A stretch of 47,923 nucleotides of DNA from Elainella sp. Prado103 (GCA_025454395.1 JALOOM010000071.1:1-47923), one strand, 5' to 3'; positions 1-9,936 are shown, counted from the first letter of the stretch. Made by a program: numbers and translations. Notes: generated from the sequence alone by a model not told the origin.

Positions 1-13
1 CCTGGTTCGAAAG

Positions 14-38
14 CCCCTCGCCCGCTCTGGGAGAGGGG
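14..38. repeat. Short inverted repeat next to IS remnant
   Basis: CCCCTC at 14-19 is complementary to GAGGGG at 33-38, around a CCCGCTCTGGG core. G-rich palindromes of this style are common between cyanobacterial genes. It lies just beyond the C-terminal side of the decayed ISKra4-like transposase. It could be a dispersed repeat or a weak terminator; I cannot tell which. Confidence 0.4.
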
Positions 39-104
39 TTGGGGTGTAGCTTGCTTCTGCGTAGCAGTGGGTAGTTTGAGTTTTGTCAGTCAATCAGCCC
101 AGTT

Positions 105-690
105 GACTAACTGCTCATTATCCTGAAAGAAGGCAGCAACACAGGACTCATGCAGATTCATGGCTTTGTAATCTCGCTATTCACTTGGTTATCCTCGGGA
201 TGTTCACAATCGCACTTTACCGCCATCTACACTCATTTCCTCAACTGTTTCTTCCACTTGCGGCAACTCAAGGATTTGACGATGCACTAATCATTGTTGA
301 GTACTGTGAGAAACCTTTACCCCAGTCAACACTTCGATGTCTGCTGCCGTCCGCTCATAGGATTCGTTGGCACTCACCCACAAACAACACTGCTCAGGTA
401 AGGACTCCATCGCGTGTACGCCTTCACCTCCAGAATGTGAGCTTGTTTCTCGCTCACTTGCAGTCGTCCGAGAATACCGTCGAGGCTACGCTTTCGTCCA
501 CTGGTTGTGCCGCTGCTTGTTGCAATAAAAAATCCCCGATCTCTGGGCTGACATGTTCGAGCAAATGCCCTCGCACTGCCGCCTCGATCCCTGCTAGCGT
601 TTTCACTTGCTCCAGGTCAGTTTCCTCGTATAGCAGAGCGGCAAGCGCACGAGTGTGGGCTTGGATTTGGGCTTTTTTCTCAGCGTTCAT
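105..690 (-). pseudogene. Decayed ISKra4-family transposase (N-terminal half, frameshifted)
   Basis: The reverse strand from the ATG at 690 starts MNAEKKAQIQAHTRALAALL and continues through TLAGIEAAVR and LEHVSPEIGDFL, which I recognise as the N-terminus of cyanobacterial ISKra4-family transposases. The intact frame stops at 454. Similarity resumes in another frame with GRLQVSEKQAHILEVKAYTR, then SANESYERTAADIEVLTG and SHSTQQ, an in-frame TGA, and RQILELPQVEETVEEMSVDGG. It continues after further stops to NLHESCVAAFFQDNEQLVNW near position 110. The order of these blocks matches an ordinary ISKra4 protein, so this is one gene broken by at least two frameshifts and several stops. The DDE catalytic half is missing and no terminal inverted repeats were found. 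It is inactive. Confidence 0.8.
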
Positions 691-747
691 GGCAGGTATC
701 GGGTAAAGTACAATGCTCAAAGTTAGCGCTATTGGCAAAGCCTATAA

Positions 748-1041
748 CTAAGCACTTTTGCGATGAGTAAAAGTGGGATGTACTCTATCCGTGCTGCCTT
801 TGGTAATCTGGTAGGAGCGCACAGTCCGACGCTTGCCAAAGATCATTTCGCGGATGTAACGCCGTTGATTGGGGGGTTGTGCTAAGGGTGGGTCATAGGC
901 TCGCCAACGGTTGTAGCGCACTCGTTGGTCTTGAGGCATGAGCACGCTATGATTGGAGCGAATCGCGACGATGTAAGGCAGCTTTAACGGGTGCAGCAGA
1001 TCCATCAGATCCCGACTCTCGCCATCCAAACTGTCGGCGGT
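748..1041 (-). pseudogene. IS701-like transposase fragment
   Basis: On the reverse strand the segment DGESRDLMDLLHPLKLPYIV, then AIRSNHSVLMPQDQRVRYN, RYIREMIFGKRRTVRSYQIT, is typical of the internal part of IS701-family (IS4-like DDE) transposases in cyanobacteria. Only about 90 residues remain. The upstream part runs into unrelated sequence before about 1,041, and the downstream end switches to STDRVHPTFTHRKSA and stops at 748. The N-terminal catalytic region and both IS ends are absent. It abuts the ISKra4 remnant, so this corner of the window is a small graveyard of insertion sequences. Family assignment rests on remembered motifs. Confidence 0.7.
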
Positions 1042-1117
1042 CTCCCGCCTTGAGACGAGATTGCGGTTTATAGCTCCGCAACAATAGAGGGTAGGTTCAA
1101 ACTGGAGAAACAGTTTT

Positions 1118-1834
1118 ATGGCAGGAGAGCATCCCGACGATCGATTGCAGTTGGGCCGGACGATCGCCCGAGTTGGCGTGATTTTAGCGGTTGGGCTAGC
1201 AATTGCCACGATGACGGTGTTAGCAGCGGGTTTGCTCCCCCAGATCTTTCCGGTTTTATTTCCATCTGCTTGGCCTATTTCCGCTCCATTCTCTGAGCCT
1301 TCTGATCCTGCACCGAGGTTGCTGATGCCCACTGAATCCCCCAGCGATCAACCGATTGATCCAAATGCTCCTCCGGTGAGCCGAGCTGATAGGTTGCCAC
1401 AGTCTACCGAGCAACCCTCGCCTCCAACCTCGGCAGAATTGCGATCGATCATTCACATCGCGCAACAGGCTTGGCAAACGGGCAATATTGATCGCTTTAC
1501 CCAGCTATTTATGGATGGGGGCAAGTTTGTTGTGCCAGGGCAGGTGTATCAGGGGCAAGCGGCGATTCGATCGGCCATGGCTGAATTTTTTGCCAGTCAT
1601 GCAGATGTGACGATCCAGATTCGGCAACTCATTGTGGAAGGGAGCCGTGTCGCGATTGAGTGGCATTGGGAAGATACGGAGATAGCGACTGGGCAGCGCA
1701 CTGTGGCAGAGGATGCGATTATTGTGGAGTTTCAGGGCGATCGGATTGATCGCTGGCGGGAATATATTGATGTGACAGGGGCGGAGAGGGATGCTGAGAG
1801 GGATGTTGAGACGGGGGCTGGAGGGGCTGGATAA
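1118..1834 (+). CDS. Membrane-anchored NTF2-like (SnoaL-like) domain protein
   Basis: The 238-residue protein has a hydrophobic segment at about residues 18-45, so it is probably an inner-membrane anchor or uncleaved signal. A Pro/Ser-rich linker follows (about 50-105), then an NTF2/SnoaL-like alpha+beta domain (about 107-220). Typical features of that fold are the start IIHIAQQAWQTGNIDRFTQL, the glycine-rich turn, and the strands IEWHWEDTE and IIVEFQGDRIDRWREY. The fold serves as a ligand pocket or dimer unit; no catalytic set can be named. GGAG lies 10 bases before the ATG. The last ~15 residues (GAERDAERDVETGAGGAG) are low-complexity, and the end overlaps the convergent TAXI gene by 116 bp. 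The exact role is unknown. Confidence 0.75.
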   Translation: MAGEHPDDRLQLGRTIARVGVILAVGLAIATMTVLAAGLLPQIFPVLFPSAWPISAPFSEPSDPAPRLLMPTESPSDQPIDPNAPPVSRADRLPQSTEQPSPPTSAELRSIIHIAQQAWQTGNIDRFTQLFMDGGKFVVPGQVYQGQAAIRSAMAEFFASHADVTIQIRQLIVEGSRVAIEWHWEDTEIATGQRTVAEDAIIVEFQGDRIDRWREYIDVTGAERDAERDVETGAGGAG

Positions 1835-3095
1835 TTAGCATTTCCCGATGCCGCAGGGAGGTGATGGCCACTTCCCAGGGAAATGTGAACGACTGAAAGG
1901 ATTCTGGCGAGATCCGATCTTGATCTAGATCGGTCACGACTTGACGGAGAATGGCAAACAATTGCTGGCGAATCTCTTCTAACTCGGGTAGGTTTTCGCT
2001 GGTTTGCATTTTCTGAATTAGCTCCAGTAGCTCTTGATTGTAGAAGTCAGCGCGATTTTTTTGGCGACCCTCTAACCAGAGCCGAAATTGCCAGAGCCCG
2101 GAAACGCACAACACCCCCACCGAAAATAGGAGTCCGATCGGTTCTGCATATTCAACGAGGAAAATGGGTTGCTCCCGATCGTAAAAGGCGCGGGCTCCGG
2201 GATGAAGCGGTAAACCTAAATTTTCACTGGACTCCGGTAAGCGCATCGTGGCCGCACGAGGATAGCGACTAACGATCTCGCTACGCAGATCAAACAGCGT
2301 GCTAGTGATGGTTTTTACCACTTCCGGGTTAACTTGCTCATGGGCGATCAGAATTGCCCGCACGCCAACGACAGAAAGGCTGGTCGCAGGAATAGGGGTG
2401 CCGCCATCGTAAGTGCCGATCGGGATTTGGGTTGCCTCCAAGAAAGGAAAGGAAAGCCGTAATGCTTCGATTTGATCGATCGGAATCAGTTGGAAATTGT
2501 TGCTTTTGAGGAAGGTGGCCATTGAAGTATTGCCTAAGGCCAACACTCGAAATAGGGCATCGGACTGACCTTGCTCAAGGGCGCGATAGGCCGCATCAGG
2601 TGGCAGGGGGAGGGCCGTGAGATCGGTGGGAGTGAGTCCGTAATGTTGACTGAGTGACCAAAACAGGCGATAGGAGCCGCTGCCTTCTGGCATTAATGCG
2701 ACTCGTTTGCCACGCAGATCTCGCACGGTGCGAATGTCACTGTTCGATCGGACGATGAGATGAAACACTTCGGGAAACAGGTAGGCGACGGCGCGAGCGG
2801 AGGCATGGCTGGGTGTATCGCTTTGCACGATCGCCATTTGGGCTTGGTTTTGCGCCAATAAGTTGATGTTCTCTTGAGCACCGGCAGTTTCAGCAACCGA
2901 AATTTTGATCTCCGGATGATGGTGGGCCACGACTGCTGCCAGTGCAGTTGCAAACGCATAGTATTCACCATCTTGGCTGCCGGTGGCGATCGTCAGATGG
3001 TAAACCTGATTTTGGGATCGGAGCCACTGTGCTGCGAATCCCAGGGCTGCCAGAATACTGAGCAAAACAAGCGGAATCGTAAATTTAGGCTGCAT
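1719..3095 (-). CDS. TAXI-family TRAP transporter solute-binding protein, membrane-anchored
   Basis: I chose the ATG at 3095, whose product starts MQPKFTIPLVLLSILAALGF, a signal anchor. The frame is open to 3254, but that extension encodes a DLYRDLYRDLYRR repeat derived from a tandem array and is unlikely to be protein. The body has TAXI hallmarks: LTIATGSQDGEYYAFATALA, ETAGAQENINLL, MAIVQSDT, and DLRGKRVALMPEGSGSY. A second membrane helix follows (about IGLLFSVGVLCVSGLWQF), then a short coiled-coil-like cytoplasmic tail. TAXI proteins bind small organic acids for TRAP transporters, but no DctM/DctQ membrane gene is nearby, so it may act as a sensor or with a distant permease. Its low-complexity C-terminus overlaps the NTF2-like gene. 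Confidence 0.8.
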   Translation of the reverse strand: MQPKFTIPLVLLSILAALGFAAQWLRSQNQVYHLTIATGSQDGEYYAFATALAAVVAHHHPEIKISVAETAGAQENINLLAQNQAQMAIVQSDTPSHASARAVAYLFPEVFHLIVRSNSDIRTVRDLRGKRVALMPEGSGSYRLFWSLSQHYGLTPTDLTALPLPPDAAYRALEQGQSDALFRVLALGNTSMATFLKSNNFQLIPIDQIEALRLSFPFLEATQIPIGTYDGGTPIPATSLSVVGVRAILIAHEQVNPEVVKTITSTLFDLRSEIVSRYPRAATMRLPESSENLGLPLHPGARAFYDREQPIFLVEYAEPIGLLFSVGVLCVSGLWQFRLWLEGRQKNRADFYNQELLELIQKMQTSENLPELEEIRQQLFAILRQVVTDLDQDRISPESFQSFTFPWEVAITSLRHREMLIIQPLQPPSQHPSQHPSPPLSHQYIPASDQSDRPETPQ

Positions 3096-3147
3096 TCTCA
3101 GGGAGAGATAGATTCGGACAGGTGCAGACAGGTACGGTCTAGATCTT

Positions 3148-3248
3148 CGGTACAGATCTCGGTACAGATCTCGGTATAGATCAAAGTGTAGACAGATGCG
3201 GATCGATTCAGACAGAGCCAGATAGAGCCAGATAGAGCCAGACAGAGA
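3148..3248. repeat. Two tandem arrays upstream of the TAXI gene (12-bp and 10-bp units)
   Basis: The unit CGGTACAGATCT (12 bp) is repeated about three times at 3148-3182. The unit GATAGAGCCA (10 bp) is repeated nearly four times at 3211-3248. They occupy the 5' flank of the reverse-strand TAXI gene, so they may lie within its leader or promoter. The two units are unrelated to each other. Confidence 0.85.
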
Positions 3249-3320
3249 GAACAATATATCAGGCTTGTTTGAAATCCGATGGTATCCTCTTGTCCGATGG
3301 GAAAGGCTGTGCTTAACTAC

Positions 3321-3555
3321 ATAGCTGAAACCTAATAGCTGAAACCTAATAGCTAAAACCTACAGCTAGCCTGATCGCTAGCCCGATCCCGCCAGCCTGT
3401 GGCTCCTGACCCTGCCAATGCTCAGCGGAACTCTGATCCATCGATCGACAGTCTTTGAAGTTGAAGATGCTCGGTAGAATCCAGGATAGGGTTGGGGAAC
3501 CCTGAAGAAAGCCAACCTGAATCACCATTCCTAAATCACTCATTCCTAAATCACT
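3321..3555. repeat. 14-bp and 15-bp tandem arrays in the 624-bp gap 3096-3719
   Basis: ATAGCTGAAACCTA is present three times in a row (3321-3362). CATTCCTAAATCACT is present twice (3526-3555). The rest of the gap up to the DUF3747 gene shows no convincing gene; the ORF at 3346-3597 on the minus strand has no family features and crosses both arrays. The gap separates two divergent genes, so both promoters must lie here. Confidence 0.85.
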
Positions 3556-3719
3556 ATTTATGTGCGAAGCAAGTTTATCTGGCAATTTATTGAGCAATTT
3601 ATTAGTAATTTTGCGGTGAAGCGGGCAGGCTGATGAGATTCTCTGTACGTTAAACTAAATACCCCAGATAGACTCCTTTACTCACTGACTTTGACTCACA
3701 CTTCCACTAGGTATCAACG

Positions 3720-5108
3720 ATGAGAATGGCGTTTTGGCAGCGTTTAGCAATTTTGGCAGCCCTGAGTTGGGGGATAGGCAGCGTTGGCACACCCGGAAAT
3801 GCAGCGCAATTCGAACAGCAAGAAATTGACTCCAACCGCTTCATTGTGTTGGCAGCCCCAGGTGGAGAGCTGGGCTATAAGCTGCTCATTCTTGAACAAA
3901 TCAAGGACAATCGCCCCTGCTGGAGTGAGACAGGGAACTCTCCTTCTCAGGTTGATCCGCTCTTACTCAATTTTGACTTCACCGGCATTTGTAACCGGAT
4001 TGTAGACAGCAACGGCTTTTCAGTGCGAACAGCAGGACAAGATCAGGGCTTACAGTATAGTTTACGAATTTTGCCCACTGACAATGATTTAGTGTTAGTC
4101 GCTGCTTCTAATATTCAACGGAATACCTATGCAGTGATCGGTCGCACCTATGGGATGCCCAATGGGTTTAGTCGCATCATTTTAGAGCCAGGTTGGCGTT
4201 TAACTCGTCGCACCTTTGCTGGGCGAGAGTTAGGACATGTTTATCTGACCTATGATCAGCCGATCGAGACTTTGCTATCCAACCAACCTCTGCCCCGTGC
4301 CCTATCTGGGCGAGGCAACCCATTATTGCAAAATCCCACTCCTGCAACGGGTACGGAAGGGGTGATTCCGGTGCCTTCTCTTCCGCCTGTTCCGCCTCCG
4401 AACTCGCCGATACCTGGCTCGGCAATCCCGAACTCATCTGGGACTTCTGCTTCTCCATCGATTTCGCCCCTTCCTCCAACTCCTGCTCCTGGATCGATCG
4501 CTGTACCAAACTCGATCGATCCAGCGTTGTCTGCGACGGCCCCGCCTCCGCCCCCGCTTCCTGCCTCGGCTGAATCCAGACCCCGGACTGTAACCAGTAT
4601 GGGTGGCACGGCAACTCCCGTGGAGCGCTCACCCCAATCCCCGCCAAATCAATCCCTGCCAAATCAATCCCTGCCAAATCAATCCCCGCCAAATCAATCT
4701 ACAACTAACTCGACGACTCGTCGTTTCCCGCCAACTTCCAATGGAGGTGGGGCAGTCGTGGTTCCTTCTACATTGCGTCGCAATTCGACTCGCTCTACCT
4801 CATCCACTCCATCCTCTTCTGCTCCATCCGCCCGGACTACGGTAGCCCAGGCTGAACCTGATACTGCCTCTGACGACACGGCTGAAACGGCGGTGGCTCC
4901 GGTAGAAACCTATCAAGTGATCGTGGTTGCTGATAGTGCTGAGACTCAAGATAAGGTTCGATCGGTTGCTCCCAATGCATTTCTCACCAGTATTAATGGA
5001 CAAGTGGTAATGCAAGTGGGCATCTTTCGTGATCGCAGGGAAGCCGATCGGCTTCAGCAAAGATTAAGCATGGAAGGGTTGCCAACCGCTGTAATTCCCG
5101 TAAGATAG
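3720..5108 (+). CDS. Secreted DUF3747 protein with SPOR-like C-terminus
   Basis: The 462-residue product starts with a signal peptide (residues 1 to about 29, ending near GNAAQ). A DUF3747-type domain follows (about 30-185), with FEQQEIDSNRFIVLAAPGG, CNRIVDSNGFSVR and the strand-rich GWRLTRRTFAGRELGHVYL. Residues ~195-390 form a Pro/Ser/Asn-rich linker containing four tandem PNQS-type pentapeptides encoded by a 15-bp repeat at 4636-4695. The last ~70 residues (YQVIVVADSAETQDKV to VGIFRDRREADRLQQRL) look like a SPOR domain, which in other proteins binds denuded peptidoglycan. I infer a periplasmic, cell-wall-associated role. The next gene, an SLH protein, begins 40 bp downstream and may be cotranscribed. 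Confidence 0.8.
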   Translation: MRMAFWQRLAILAALSWGIGSVGTPGNAAQFEQQEIDSNRFIVLAAPGGELGYKLLILEQIKDNRPCWSETGNSPSQVDPLLLNFDFTGICNRIVDSNGFSVRTAGQDQGLQYSLRILPTDNDLVLVAASNIQRNTYAVIGRTYGMPNGFSRIILEPGWRLTRRTFAGRELGHVYLTYDQPIETLLSNQPLPRALSGRGNPLLQNPTPATGTEGVIPVPSLPPVPPPNSPIPGSAIPNSSGTSASPSISPLPPTPAPGSIAVPNSIDPALSATAPPPPPLPASAESRPRTVTSMGGTATPVERSPQSPPNQSLPNQSLPNQSPPNQSTTNSTTRRFPPTSNGGGAVVVPSTLRRNSTRSTSSTPSSSAPSARTTVAQAEPDTASDDTAETAVAPVETYQVIVVADSAETQDKVRSVAPNAFLTSINGQVVMQVGIFRDRREADRLQQRLSMEGLPTAVIPVR

Positions 5109-5148
5109 CCTGTAGACCTCGAATTAGCGTGTTGACAGGTGCATTCGT

Positions 5149-6252
5149 ATGGAGCAACCCCCCTCCCGTGATTCCGAGCGGCGAGATCCGCTGAGTTTTG
5201 ATGAACTCATTGCCCTGATCGTGGCATTTACTGCTGTAGGTGCCATTCTCTGGTGGGGCATTGGTCGCCGATCGGCGGATTGGCTGAGTCTGCAAGTCCG
5301 ATCGAATCAACCCGAAACCGTAGGATTGGACTTCTCACCGGCTGAGCAATCTCTGACGGATGAGGCAGCCACAACCGAAGCAGATCCTGATCAGGCTATG
5401 CCAAGCCCTGCGATTCTGCCGAGTACCAATTTGACCGATCCAGCTCAGCCATCTGCGACCCGCAGCAATCCAGCGGTGATCGCTCCGGCGGTGATCGCTC
5501 CAACGGTGATTGCTCCGGCCGGGGTTCCGGCTCAGCCTAGCCCCACAGAATCGCCTGTGACGGAATCGCCTGTGACGGGATCGCCTGTGACGGAATCGCC
5601 TGTGACGGTTGCTCCCTCTCCAGCCAGTCCAACCCTGGTGGTGCCTAGTGCCGATCCAACCAGGGTGACCGCCTTTACTGACCTGCCCAACGACTATTGG
5701 GCCTATCCCTTTATTGCGGAACTGTCCCAACGAGGGATTGTTTCTGGGTTTGCCGATGGGAGCTTTCAACCGGATCAACCTGTGAATCGGGCTCAGTATG
5801 CGGCTTTGGTGAGCCAGGTCTTACCGTCTGGATCGCAAACTCCGATCCAGTTTGGGGATGTTCCTCCGGCGGCTTGGAGTGCTGAGGCAATTGATGAATC
5901 AGTGCAGTCAGGGTTCGTGAAGGGCTATCCCGATCAAACCTTTCAACCCGATCGGCCAATTTCTCGCTTAGAAGTATTGCTCTCGCTGGTGAATGGGTTT
6001 GGCTTGCCGAAATCGACCAATCCCGATCCAGCCTTATCGGTTTTTCAAGATCAGCAGCAAATTCCGGACTGGGCTAAGCCGGCGATCGCCACTGCGACCG
6101 AGTCAGGATTGGTGGTGAGCTATCCCGACACCCAGAGTTTTAACCCTGATCAACCTGCAACCCGGGCCGAAGTAGCTGCTATGCTGTATCAGGCTCTTAC
6201 TGCATCCGGTAAGCTTCAGCCGATCCAGTCGAACTATATTGTGCGCCCGTAA
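5149..6252 (+). CDS. Membrane-anchored S-layer homology (SLH) domain protein
   Basis: The 367-residue protein has a transmembrane segment near residues 22-42 (LIALIVAFTAVGAILWWGIG). A Pro/Thr/Val-rich spacer (~50-165) is built partly from 15-bp repeats: three VIAP units at 5473-5519 and four TESPV/TGSPV units at 5545-5604. Three SLH modules follow, recognisable by FTDLPNDYWAYPFIAEL with GFADGSFQPDQPVNRAQYAA, FGDVPPAAWSAEAI with GYPDQTFQPDRPISRLE, and IPDWAKPAIATA with SFNPDQPATRAEVAAML. SLH domains bind cell-wall polymers. With no porin barrel, this looks like an inner-membrane protein reaching the peptidoglycan. Its TAA stop overlaps the ATG of the next gene by one base, so the two are probably translationally coupled. 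Confidence 0.85.
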   Translation: MEQPPSRDSERRDPLSFDELIALIVAFTAVGAILWWGIGRRSADWLSLQVRSNQPETVGLDFSPAEQSLTDEAATTEADPDQAMPSPAILPSTNLTDPAQPSATRSNPAVIAPAVIAPTVIAPAGVPAQPSPTESPVTESPVTGSPVTESPVTVAPSPASPTLVVPSADPTRVTAFTDLPNDYWAYPFIAELSQRGIVSGFADGSFQPDQPVNRAQYAALVSQVLPSGSQTPIQFGDVPPAAWSAEAIDESVQSGFVKGYPDQTFQPDRPISRLEVLLSLVNGFGLPKSTNPDPALSVFQDQQQIPDWAKPAIATATESGLVVSYPDTQSFNPDQPATRAEVAAMLYQALTASGKLQPIQSNYIVRP

Positions 6253-6596
6253 TGCTTGATTTTGAAGATTACTCCCTCACTCAACCTGCTGTTTTAGTTA
6301 CGATTCAGACTGAAGCCATTCTGAGAGGCAGTCTGGAAAAGTTGCTGAAAGATCTAAAGGTCTACGGCTATTCAGTCAGTGAAGTGGACGGGGTTGCCAA
6401 ACGAGTGCGGCGATTTAGTAGTCTTGAGCCTGAAACGTTGGATACTTCGATCGAAAACTATTCGCCCACCAGCATTGAAGTCCGGGCAGTCATGTCTCCT
6501 GAAATTTCTAACGTTATTTTGTATACGTTGAAAGAGCAGCAGCGAGAATTTGCGATCGTGATCTATCGCCAAAAGATCGAAGCTTTATTAGAGTGA
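6252..6596 (+). CDS. Conserved small protein of unknown function, coupled to SLH gene
   Basis: The 114-residue soluble protein has the alternating pattern of a beta-alpha-beta ferredoxin-like fold: AVLVTIQTEAILRGSLEKLLKDLKVYGYSV, a basic-acidic stretch, TSIEVRAVMSPEISNVILYTL, then FAIVIYRQKIEALL. The layout is reminiscent of PII-like signalling proteins, but I do not see a T-loop or nucleotide motif, so no function is assigned. The ATG overlaps the upstream SLH stop (TAATG), which supports coupling and this start. A strong terminator lies 60 bp downstream. Confidence 0.65.
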   Translation: MLDFEDYSLTQPAVLVTIQTEAILRGSLEKLLKDLKVYGYSVSEVDGVAKRVRRFSSLEPETLDTSIENYSPTSIEVRAVMSPEISNVILYTLKEQQREFAIVIYRQKIEALLE

Positions 6597-6654
6597 GGCT
6601 CCTGAGAAGCAGAATCAGGGCTCGCTCCAGCATCAAATGTTGAACCGAATTGGG

Positions 6655-6686
6655 AAAAGCCAGGGGAAGCAACTCTCCTGGCTTTA
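6655..6686. terminator. Bidirectional intrinsic terminator
   Basis: AAAGCCAGG (6656-6664) pairs with CCTGGCTTT (6677-6685), extended inward by two more pairs. T-rich sequence follows on the plus strand, and the A run on the left becomes a T run on the minus strand. It sits between the SLH operon (+) and petH (-) and can serve both. Confidence 0.75.
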
Positions 6687-6925
6687 CTGATGTGAACTCA
6701 CTGAATTTGTGACCAAATGTGTCACTAGATAAGCAAGATTGATGGATCAATGGATAGATCAAATGAGTTGAGCAATCACCGTCTCAACTTCAACCTCAAC
6801 TTCAACTCGCTTGGCTTTGCCTTCAGCTTCATCAGCATTGGTTTCATGCGAGTTTCCCATGGGAGCTGCTGCAACGGTTCATGCCGGTTGCTGCCAATGA
6901 GCCCTTTCGGTTGGGTGAATCCAAC

Positions 6926-8167
<1,242 letters not shown>

Positions 8168-8422
8168 CTAACCCTATCTAATCGGCGGATTTACGCCATT
8201 GGTCATCAAAACAATCTAGATCGATAAGCCGAGGCTCACCATTTAGACTTAACGTGTACTAGCGTAGCATTGCCAAAGTCTTCCTCAAACACACTAGACG
8301 ACTCAGATCGAGTTTCTGAGCGTTGGTTGTATTCTCCTCTACCCTAACCAGGACTTGCAGAGTAAGACTGTCAAACCCGACCCATTTTCAGATTAATTTC
8401 AGACTTTGACATAGCTTGCAGC

Positions 8423-8605
8423 CTAAGACACCAATGAATCTAGTAGATATCTGGCTCGATCGGCTTCCATTCGGTTCCGAACCCCTCTAGCATAAAGAGT
8501 GGGATCAGGCTCACCATCCATGATTGCAGCCTGTGCTTTGCCAAACTCTGAGGCCCAAACCAGGGGGAAACCAGGTAAGCTGATTTCAGTTGTTGATCCA
8601 CTCAC
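8423..8605 (-). CDS. Possible 60-residue hypothetical protein
   Basis: A GTG-started ORF encodes a product containing LPGFPLVWASEFGKAQAAIM, DPTLYARGVRNRMEADRAR and YLLDSLVS. The composition looks like a folded soluble protein with a helical, charged C-terminus, unlike the shadow ORFs around it. AAGGTGA lies immediately before the GTG, which is closer than usual for a ribosome site. It is the only candidate in the 749-bp gap between petH (-) and prk (+). I do not recognise a family. Confidence 0.45.
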   Translation of the reverse strand: MSGSTTEISLPGFPLVWASEFGKAQAAIMDGEPDPTLYARGVRNRMEADRARYLLDSLVS

Positions 8606-8667
8606 TCACCTTGTAGTGGGGATCACGTTTTGGTAGAATTTTAGGCATCGGGTAGTATTAAATACTC

Positions 8668-8699
8668 ATCCAGTTTTGATCTAATCCAGTTTTGGACTA
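8668..8699. repeat. 16-bp unit, two copies, in the prk upstream region
   Basis: ATCCAGTTTTGATCTA is followed directly by ATCCAGTTTTGGACTA. It lies 200 bp before the prk start. The rest of the prk upstream region shows no other structure that I can name. Confidence 0.8.
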
Positions 8700-8898
8700 G
8701 CTCCTAACTCGGACTGGATTACTGGCAGCCCGACTCTCTAGGTTGCTTGGCTCCTGGTGTGCTGGTCTGTTGCCGATCGTGCGCTGCGCTGGTTTCCTGG
8801 GCAGGAGCGAAGTCGTCATCGCATCCGGCCCGATCGAAGGAACCTGTTTTCTGAAAAACTTGATTTGATGCTGTTGTTTTAGACCATAGAGGAACCCT

Positions 8899-9909
8899 AT
8901 GACCAGTAAGCCAGACCGTGTGGTTTTAATTGGAGTTGCCGGAGATTCCGGTTGCGGTAAATCAACTTTCCTCCGCCGTTTGAGTGATTTGTTCGGCGAG
9001 GAGCTAATCACTGTGATTTGCTTGGATGACTACCACTGTCTGGATCGCAAGCAGCGTAAAGAAGTGGGTGTTACTGCGCTGAACCCGAAAGCGAATAACT
9101 TTGACCTGATGTATGAACAGGTGAAGGCGCTGAAAGATGGGCAAGAGATCATGAAGCCGATCTATAACCATGAAACGGGTTTGATTGATCCACCGGAGCG
9201 GATCGTGCCAACCCCGATCGTGGTGATTGAAGGGCTGCACCCGATGTATGATGAGCGGGTTCGTTCTCTGCTCGACTTCAGCGTCTACCTAGACATTGAT
9301 GATGAAGTGAAGATCGCCTGGAAGATTCAGCGCGATATGGCAGAGCGGGGTCACACCTATGAAGATGTGCTGGCGGCCATCAACTCTCGTCGCCCCGACT
9401 TTGAGGCTTACATCGATCCCCAGAAGCAATATGCTGATGCAGTCATTCAGGTGCTGCCCACCAAGCTCATTCCGAACGACACAGAGCGCAAAGTGTTGCG
9501 GGTGCGACTGGTACAAAAATATGGCGTGGAAGGCTTTGATCCCGTCTATCTGTTTGACGAAGGTTCTACGATCGACTGGATTCCCTGCGGGCGCAAACTT
9601 ACCTGCTCCTATCCTGGCATTCGGATGTTCTATGGCCCAGATACCTACTATGGCAACAGTGTCTCTATTCTAGAAGTCGATGGTCAGTTCGATCAGTTGG
9701 AAGAACTGATCTACATTGAAAGCCATCTCAGCAACACGGCCACCAAGTTCTACGGTGAAATGACCGAACTGTTGCTGCAACATAAGGAATATCCCGGTTC
9801 GACCAACGGTACAGGACTCTTCCAAGTGCTTGTTGGTCTGAAGATGCGCGCAACCTATGAGCGTCTTGTGGGTGAGGGGGCTAAGCTTGCCCAAGCCGGT
9901 CGCAACTAA
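8899..9909 (+). CDS. prk: Phosphoribulokinase
   Basis: The 336-residue Calvin-cycle kinase makes ribulose 1,5-bisphosphate from ribulose 5-phosphate and ATP. The P-loop is GVAGDSGCGKST (residues 12-23). The regulatory disulfide cysteines Cys19 and Cys41 are present, and the C-terminal pair is Cys230/Cys236 (IPCGRKLTC), as in the CP12/GAPDH-regulated oxygenic form. Other blocks are LDDYHCLDR, the substrate region around MKPIYNHETG, and VVIEGLHPMYDERVR. The length is normal. AGAGGAA precedes the ATG by about 8 bases. It is monocistronic, with a terminator at 9937-9959. CP12 is not encoded nearby. Confidence 0.98.
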   Translation: MTSKPDRVVLIGVAGDSGCGKSTFLRRLSDLFGEELITVICLDDYHCLDRKQRKEVGVTALNPKANNFDLMYEQVKALKDGQEIMKPIYNHETGLIDPPERIVPTPIVVIEGLHPMYDERVRSLLDFSVYLDIDDEVKIAWKIQRDMAERGHTYEDVLAAINSRRPDFEAYIDPQKQYADAVIQVLPTKLIPNDTERKVLRVRLVQKYGVEGFDPVYLFDEGSTIDWIPCGRKLTCSYPGIRMFYGPDTYYGNSVSILEVDGQFDQLEELIYIESHLSNTATKFYGEMTELLLQHKEYPGSTNGTGLFQVLVGLKMRATYERLVGEGAKLAQAGRN

Positions 9910-9936
9910 GCCACACCGAATTTACTGGTCTAGATG

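Noticed and set aside
5-12. GTTCGAA words at 5 and near 32385 as possible tRNA T-loops
   Set aside because: No acceptor, D or anticodon arms can be formed around either one.
185-706. 173-codon plus-strand ORF over the ISKra4 remnant
   Set aside because: The reverse strand shows clear transposase blocks in broken frames; the plus-strand ORF has no family features.
3096-3254. Extended N-terminus of the TAXI protein
   Set aside because: The extension is translated tandem repeat (DLYRDLYRDLYRR); the ATG at 3095 gives a normal signal anchor.
3346-3597. 83-codon minus-strand ORF in the gap before the DUF3747 gene
   Set aside because: It is largely made of tandem repeats (SDLGMSDLGM), with no ribosome site and no family resemblance.
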